From Triatoma infestans (Eukaryota; Arthropoda; Insecta; Hemiptera; Reduviidae): a stretch of DNA of 64,000 nt. The notes under the pieces were generated by a model. The model was given only the letters and a program-made list of their open reading frames with translations. It did not search any database and had not been told where the DNA came from. The stretch covers positions 43,116 to 107,115 of the forward strand of contig JAAEAF010014506.1 of NCBI GenBank assembly GCA_011037195.1. Direction: 5' to 3'. This document shows positions 58,152-64,000 of the stretch, piece by piece. Both the position numbers and the translations under genes were made by a program. The stretch's first letter is position 1. Each line of letters starts with the position of its first letter.

Positions 58152-58442
58152 TTGGCAAAATGCCTAAGAATTTTAATTACTAGAAATTTTAATCACAGAG
58201 TATATAGTAATAATCGCTATAATAATAATAATAGTAGTCAATATTATAGTAACAATCATAATCCTCGAGTTAATTCAAATAATTCACGATTTAACTCTTA
58301 TTCAGATAGACCCCAGTATAGTCATAATAATAATGGTTACGAAACTAGCAATCACCTCCAAAATAGGCCCACTTGCCAATATTGTTCAACATTTGGACAT
58401 ACGGCTCGTAATTGTTTCCAAATACAGCCCAAAACGAGTTAG
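58152..58442 (+). CDS. small ORF with a CCHC zinc knuckle, following gag
   Basis: 96 residues in a different frame, starting 2 bp after the gag stop. Its middle is Asn/Ser/Tyr-rich (AAT/AGT-rich DNA, likely slippage-prone). It ends with a canonical CCHC knuckle, CQYCSTFGHTARNC. It could be the former gag C-terminus or nucleocapsid, separated by a frameshift, or translated by reinitiation or frameshifting. No protease motif follows. Confidence 0.65.
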   Translation: MAKCLRILITRNFNHRVYSNNRYNNNNSSQYYSNNHNPRVNSNNSRFNSYSDRPQYSHNNNGYETSNHLQNRPTCQYCSTFGHTARNCFQIQPKTS

Positions 58443-60111
58443 CCTTCAGGCGCTTTCTCGAACACCTGGATTGACCATGGCTATCATACCTGCTTCCACC
58501 AGTTCTTAACCTAAGAACCTTAACATACCTAATTATGGCATCACGTCCCTTCATTTGCATGCGGACAATGTCAAAAATTCAAATTTTTCTGGCGAATCTA
58601 TACCTTCGCAATTAAAAAGTGATTTCCAATCAATACTTGTAGAAATTTTCTTACTGGGCAATCATTAATTTGCGCACGTATCTAACAATTAAATTCAACA
58701 TTCAATTTTCAAATAGTACTCAAACGCACCAATTTAGTACTAATCGCTAAGTTCACTAAAATCCCTAGTAACTAGCCACAAAATTTCTGTGCCACCTCGC
58801 GCACACAATACATAACACTTGAAATACATACTTGACATAATCTCTTGAAATAATTCTCAATATATCACACTTCTTAACTTTACATACTACACCACATGTA
58901 AATGTTATATGTAACAATAAATGTATCAGGTTTATATCTAATTAAGTTGTTGCAATAATGACATATTATTTTTGTTTCAGCACTGAAAACTATCGTACTT
59001 CGAGTCATAAAATTATTCCGGCTTTAATATTTGTAATTATTGCATTGTATATTTAAATAATAATTGTAATTTATTCTATTTTGCAGAAATCAAGATCACC
59101 AAGTGAATTCGTAGTTACTTTTGATGAGATGATATTAATATTTTTTTTATATATTGTATTTACCTAATTAATTAATATTTTTTTCAGTTCGCCTTAAAAG
59201 GAAATTAAATAATTTGTATTATTCTTGTACTTGTTTATCATTTGTATTTTAATGTTATTTTTAATGTTATTGTTAACTTAAGGTATCTAGAAAACACAGC
59301 AAAGCTGAAGAGCTGATGAACATACAGTCGGCTTCACCCTTGTGCATACTCCCTCAAGATATATATTCATCTTTACTTCTTAGCTTTAATAATTTTTACA
59401 CCAATATTTGTTGAAATTTAAATTTGTTTAACCTCTCTTTTACAGATCCAAGAATCTTCGTCGACTGCACCATTGCATGAGCACGAATGTTATTGCATGC
59501 GCATGAATTTAATTGCATGTTATGATTAGTCAATATTGCACGTTATTTGTTAGAAATTTTATCATATAAATTTATGTATAACTCTGTATGATTATTTTCA
59601 GAAACACAAGATTTCTACAAAAGGAAAAGATCTTCATCTTCTCATACCCTTTGCTATTATCCTCATGATCCTATAATCCTTCCGCATCCCGCACGCTTAT
59701 TAAATATATATATTTTTTTTATTTGTGTATTTTGTTTATTTATTTTTGTTAATTATTTTTGAAATACTTAAGAGTTTTTTTTTGTCCATATAGAGTTAAT
59801 TCAAGAAAGTACATACACACCTACGTACCGACACCCTACAGTCTACATTGATCACCTAGCTACCCTTGCCAGTCACTTCTTCATCAGCAACACTCTCACT
59901 CGCCAAGCAGTGTTCGCCTATCAGCCTACCACCACAGCAACGCTCACACATCCAAGCAGCGTTTGCCGCAGAAGAAGATGACTGCAGCCTACAACACACG
60001 GCCACCTTGCAGACGTTACACACACGCCTCTCGATAACTTCCAAGCCTCTACAACTCCAGATTATCTCCCAAATTTTTCGTGCCGAAAAATTTCTCCAGG
60101 AGGGGGGATAA
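58443..60111 (+). other. LTR element interior without pol
   Basis: 1.7 kb between the last knuckle ORF and the 3' LTR. It is AT-rich, full of stops in all frames, and has no LPQG, YxDD or DDE-like motif. 59820-60060 is less AT-rich and ends with AAATTTCTCCAGGAGGGGGG at the purine tract. Confidence 0.7.
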
Positions 60112-60801
60112 TGTAGTGGAAGGACAAAATCGAAAAATAATAGTTTAAAGTTTCTGAATATTTTATAGTATCCAAAATTGTATTTTTGTTAATATTTTAT
60201 AATTATTTTAGTGCTGTGAATTTACCTTCAGAAAGTGTGTATTTTAGAACCAGGTATATTAAATCTGTCATTGCTATTAGAAAACAAAGACACTAAATTC
60301 CGTTAGGCCAAACCTTTGTAAGAAAATTCCCCCGCGAGAGAGAGAGAGCAATTCCAAAGAATAGAGTCTGCCATAGCTTTAAAATAGTTCAGTTCAAAAA
60401 AGGACAGTCTCACATCAACCTTCAAACAGGACACTTCAGGAATTGCTCTCTAAATATCTGTGCCAGTTTTGCATTAATCTTGATAAATACTTAATTTCTT
60501 AAACATAATAGTGTGATATTGTAAAATACTTAAATTTACTAAAGAGACTCGTTCTAGCTACCAAAGTGAAAACATCAGAGCCATATCAAGTTTTAAGAAT
60601 TATTCCAATTAATTTATAAGCATATTGTTGTTAACTTAATTTCTCTTAGAGAATATATCTTTTGAAAAACAGTGCGACTTCCTTATTATTGCTAACACTT
60701 CATTCTCTTTTAAAATTACAAACTTATAAGCCCTTTTCACTAAAACGCTCGTGCTACACACTACCACTACTACAAATACAACTCCACACCATTACATTAC
60801 A
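60112..60801 (+). repeat. 3' LTR (690 bp)
   Basis: Starts TGTAGTGGAAGG right after the purine tract and ends CCATTACATTACA. Compared with the 5' LTR it lacks a short block around ATAAGTTAAAACATAAGAGC and has a few substitutions near 60400-60460. Confidence 0.93.
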
Positions 60802-60960
60802 CAACGCAGAGGTCCCGGCCCTTAGATTTTTTTCTTCCTAGGAGCCTCTACAACTCACTGTCCGGTGATGGGCAGTGTTGTCTGTAGCTAGAGAAGGCTG
60901 CTTGAAGGCCGGCTGTGCATTGCAGAAGGCTCCGGGGGGCACACTAGATCTTTCAAGTCG
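60802..60960 (+). repeat. SINE 3' part (continues 56116-56153)
   Basis: CAACGCAGAGGTCCCGG runs straight into CCCTTAGATTTTTTTC, so the B box (GGTTCGAATCC) is deleted. Tail: CAACTCACTGTCCGGTGATGGGCAGTG. Confidence 0.85.
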
Positions 60961-61000
60961 CAGTGCAATTATCCCCTACAAAAATCTACAATGTATATTA

Positions 61001-62250
61001 ACGCTGTGGATGACCCAAAAGTTTTGTCAGTGTTTTGTACAGCACAATAAAATTTTATTTGAAAAAATAACAATTTACAGCTCAATACTCAAAGTATAAC
61101 CCTTCGTACAGGACTGTGTTAAGCCAACTATCAGCCAACTGTTGAAGACCTCACAGGTACCAGTCTTTTATCTTTTGATTCGAAGAACTCGCGAACAACG
61201 TTATCGACTTCCTCCTGATTATTGAACTGACACCCCCCGGAAGAAAATGAGCCATTGAGTGAAACAAGTAATAATAGTCAGAGGGGGCGTGGTCAGGGCC
61301 GTATGCACGGTGTGGTAGAAGTTCTAGACCATCAAGTTATTCAATTTTATTCAGACGTATTCTAGCGGTATGAGGACGACTATTATCTTGTTGGAGAAGA
61401 ACTCTCTTCCGATTGATTAGGGCAGGATATTTCTTAACCAGAACTTCATACATCCGCTCCAGTTGCTGAGAATAAAGTAATGCATTTATAGCACAACCAT
61501 CAGGAACCAGTTCAAAGTACACCACACACCCTCGAAATTCCACCAAACACACAACATAACTTTATGTGCAAATTTATCATATCTCACAACCGGATTCGAT
61601 AACTCTGGCCTGGTTTTAACCACTTCTTGTGAGTGTGTCAGGGTTGCGGTAAAAGATCAATTGCTCATAACAAGTGACTATTCTTTTCAAAAAAAACGAG
61701 TGTCTTTAGGACTGGTGAGCAGTTGTTGACATATGTCTACACGAAGTTCGGCTTGGGCGGCCGTCAAATCATGGGCCACAAATCGGCAACTCCTAAAATT
61801 TCTTCCAAGGGATTTGAGATGACGGCGTATTGTTTCCTTAGAATGCCCAAGAATAGTCGACAATTGGTGGGTACTGGTTGACGGATTGTCATTAATTGCT
61901 CTTTCTGTAGCCTCAATATCCCACTCAGATGAGCGCCCAGATGGGACGTGATGCCGCTGTTGAAATGCTAAACAACACCCTCCCTCTACACTTCACATAT
62001 TTTTCGAGCAGCAGCCGTTCCAGTAAATCTTTGTTTTCTCAAAGTCAAATTTTTCTGAATTCATATTAAAAGAGTAGCAAAGGTATTGGTTTGAAAGAGA
62101 AACGATAAATGAGTGGACAATTTTTGCTTTGAAAGGTTCTCTTTCTGATAAACAAGATTAGTTATGGATTAAAGTCTGATAAACAAACAGGACAGATAAA
62201 CAAACAATTCCATTCAAGTACGGACAAAACTTTTGTGTCATCCGTAGTAT
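61001..62250 (-). mobile_element. mariner transposon, 1250 bp, with TA target
   Basis: Inverted ends: GGATGACCCAAAAGTTTTGTC near 61008 and GACAAAACTTTTGTGTCATCC at 62223-62243. TA lies outside at 60999-61000 and 62251-62252. Length and layout are typical of mariner. The minus strand encodes a broken transposase. Confidence 0.88.
61110..62065 (-). pseudogene. mariner transposase, inactivated
   Basis: Across frames one reads the N-terminal MNSEKFDFEKTKIYWNG, the second helix-turn-helix (TSTHQLSTILGHSKETIRRH, LKSLGR), FVAHDLTAAQAELRVDICQQL, then KRIVTCYEQLIFYRNPD, where the family has VTGDEKW: the first catalytic Asp is Tyr here. Next VVYFELVPDGCAINALLYSQ, INRKRVLLQQDNSRPHTARI (second Asp), and after a frameshift PDHAPSDYYLFHSMAHFLPG (third Asp) with a C-terminal WYCEG-like segment. 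At least two frameshifts plus stops. It cannot be active, although the ends could still be moved by a related enzyme. Confidence 0.85.
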
Positions 62251-62254
62251 TATG

Positions 62255-62985
62255 TACGAGATTTATGGGATGGGTAGTACTTAAAAACGGTAAAACAACT
62301 TGTGATTTTTGGTTTTTGAGATATTCTGGATTACACACGCAGAGACTATTCACTAAAAATATTTTGACTTTTTCTTACTCCTAGTCCTAGAGTAAAGAGG
62401 AAGTATTGTAATCATGCCAAATTTTCGATAACGAAGTTTCACCGGAAATATCCCTTTTTAAGGTCTCCTGAGTCCAAAAAAGTGGTTTTTAGAAAATGGT
62501 CTGTGTGTGTATGTGAACAGCATAGTTCAAAAAAGAAAAATCGTAGAAAGTTCAAACTTGATATTCAGTTTACGTATCATCATGGGATCCGACAATAGGT
62601 CATCTGCTAAAATTCCTCAAACCGGAAGTTACCACTTTACTAGTTTTTCACTTTTTTTGCGATTTTCTTCAAACTTGGCAATCTCAACTACTCTTACAAA
62701 AAACTACAACTTTTATTTAAAACATTTCTTCGGGAAAATGCATTTAAGGGTACTTTTGAGGGAGAGGTTAAGGACTAGGTTGTCCTCTAAAGTGCTATTT
62801 CAGTTTATACACAATTCTATCATCTAAATAGAAGCAAATCAGAAGACCGGAAGTGCTTATTATTGAACAGTTTTTTGTTTTCTCTATTATATATAAAAAA
62901 AAAACAAAAAAAAAAAAAAAAAAAAAAAAAGACGAATTTCATTAAATTTATGCTATACAAACCTATAAGTTTTTTTGTTATAAAT
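62255..62985 (-). repeat. family H copy, reverse, interrupted by A-run and palindrome
   Basis: 62372-62870 reads TTTTTCTTACTCCTAGTCCTAGAGTAAAGAGGAAGTATTG, TTCACCGGAAATATCCC, CCGGAAGTTACC, then after an A-run GACGAATTTCATTAAATTTATGC to 62985, where the palindrome is inserted. 62280-62370 is a forward-sense 3' piece. Confidence 0.75.
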
Positions 62986-63498
62986 TGTAGGGGTAGTGAA
63001 CCCCCACCACTCATCCACTCTAGCGAGTGAACCCCCATCACTCATAAACAGCCCCTCGCGCACAGAGAGAGGAGAGGGTTCGGCGAGTGTATATATATAC
63101 GAGAGACAGAGTCAAAAGATATGTTCTGTTCACAGTCTACACTTCAATTGTACATATCGTTTAGCCACGTCAGTCTGTCTGTTCAGTTCTTGTAGTGTAA
63201 AGTATACAGTCCTTGGCAGTCAGTCATATACATATATTAATGTTTAGGCATGTTATGACTGACTGCCAAGGGACGTGTATACTTTACACTATCAAGAACT
63301 GACCGAACAGATGACCGTGGCTAAAACGATAGTAAAATTGAAGTGTAGACTGTGAACAGAATATCTCTTTGACTCTGTCTCTCGTATATATATACACTCG
63401 CCGAACCCTCTCCTCTCTCTGTGCGCGAGGGGCTGTTTATGAGTGATGGGGGTTCACTCGCTAGAGTGGATGAGTGGTGGGGGTTCACTACCCCTACA
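62986..63498. repeat. 513 bp palindrome (inverted repeat G arms)
   Basis: The left arm 62986-63228 and right arm 63254-63498 are almost perfect reverse complements around a 25 bp centre; the outer ends are TGTAGGGGTAGTGAACCCCC and its complement. Each arm matches the first 250 bp of the LTR-like repeat at 18899. The ORF 62996-63247 is a shadow of one arm. Confidence 0.95.
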
Positions 63499-63771
63499 TA
63501 ATTACAATTTTGAACATTTTATTTCCGGTCTAAACTCAAATTTCAAAAATTTCGGACACGATTACCATTACTTCCTTCTTAAAAGTGAAAATCATTTTTA
63601 ATCTCTACAGATCAAAATTTACTTTTGCTACTGATGAATTCAGTGGAATAATTTGGCAGATTATTCAACTGTGGAACAAAAAAACAAAATTTTTTTTTTT
63701 TTTAACTTAAAGTAGACATATTCCTTATTTAAATAAATCGATACTGACCATATGTTAAAACTGTAGTTTAA
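63499..63771. other. family H remnant and spacer
   Basis: 63499-63580 reads AATTACAATTTTGAAC, then TTTCCGGTCTAAACTCAAATTTC and GACACGATTACCATTACTTCC (forward 3' end). The rest is AT-rich. Confidence 0.5.
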
Positions 63772-64000
63772 AAAAAAAAAATCTGGTGTGAAACACTCAC
63801 ACAACTTTCTCTTACTCCAGTTCTCAAAATTATAATTGATAAATTTCATAGTTTGTGTACCAAATTTGAATGAAATTCGTCGAAAACTGAAAAAACTGTT
63901 CAGTAAAAGCGCCCTTCCAGTTTACTAATTTTCTTGAAACTGAATTTCAGCCATCTATTTATTTCTAATTAATTATGTTTGGATAATAGAATTGTATAAT
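63772..64000 (+). repeat. family H copy, running off the window
   Basis: A-run, TCTGGTGTGAAACACTCACACAAC, ACTTTCTCTTACTCC, GTGTACCAAATTTGAATG and GCGCCCTTCCAGTTTAC; 5' end intact. Confidence 0.88.

Larger units (their letters stand above)
56154..60801 (+). mobile_element. gag-only LTR retrotransposon
   Basis: The 5' LTR 56154-56865 and 3' LTR 60112-60801 both start TGTAGTGG and end ATTACA. A primer-binding-type TTGGTGCCAGCTGTTTGGGA begins at 56866, and a purine tract AGGAGGGGGGATAA ends at 60111. CAAC at 56150-56153 and 60802-60805 is the target duplication. The 3.2 kb interior holds a gag ORF and a second zinc-knuckle ORF. I see no protease, reverse transcriptase, RNase H or integrase motif in 58443-60111. 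The 4 bp target and gag type suggest Ty3/gypsy affinity. The LTRs differ mainly by a 20-30 bp gap near 56510, so it is recent. Enzymes are presumably supplied by a full relative. Confidence 0.9.

Noticed and set aside
59856..60111. ORFs on both strands near the 3' end of the LTR element
   Set aside because: No protease, RT, integrase or envelope features; likely untranslated 3' region before the purine tract.

Overview
The window is strongly AT-rich animal DNA packed with transposable elements. It contains one recognisable host gene. That gene lies on the minus strand at the left end: five short exons (5098 down to 111) join in phase into most of a Spitz/TGF-alpha-type EGF receptor ligand. 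Spitz-type ligands, mariner transposons and Jockey-like LINEs together point to an arthropod, probably an insect. I cannot name the species. The exon with the start codon and signal peptide was not found, so much of the window may be the gene's first intron or 5' flank.

Layout. 1-5.1 kb: the spitz-like gene, with a broken LINE in its last intron. 5-27 kb: AT-rich spacer with tRNA-derived SINEs, fold-back elements carrying a hammerhead-like motif, LINE ends, a 500 bp mariner remnant, a solo LTR with 4 bp target duplication, a 0.4 kb segment present twice, and a GC-rich insertion that splits a SINE. 27-48 kb: many copies in both orientations of one non-coding family, here called family H. Each has a hairpin at both ends, offset inverted repeats and a core of about 300 bp units. 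Jockey-like and RNase H-bearing LINE pieces and a three-level nest (LTR-like repeat, pogo/Tigger-like element, family H) are also present. 50-55 kb: a 5'-truncated LINE with target duplication, and a second LINE whose C-terminal module is repeated four times with a 342 bp period. 56-61 kb: an LTR retrotransposon with near-identical LTRs and an intact gag but no visible pol, inserted inside a SINE. 61-64 kb: a dead mariner with intact ends, a 513 bp palindrome, and more family H.

Apart from the spitz-like exons, every coding stretch recognised is transposon-derived, and only the gag of the 56-61 kb element looks intact. Several nests give a relative order of insertion: SINE before LTR element; LTR-like repeat before MITE, with family H inside the MITE; family H before LINE. 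All family assignments come from reading motifs by eye; no database search was possible.
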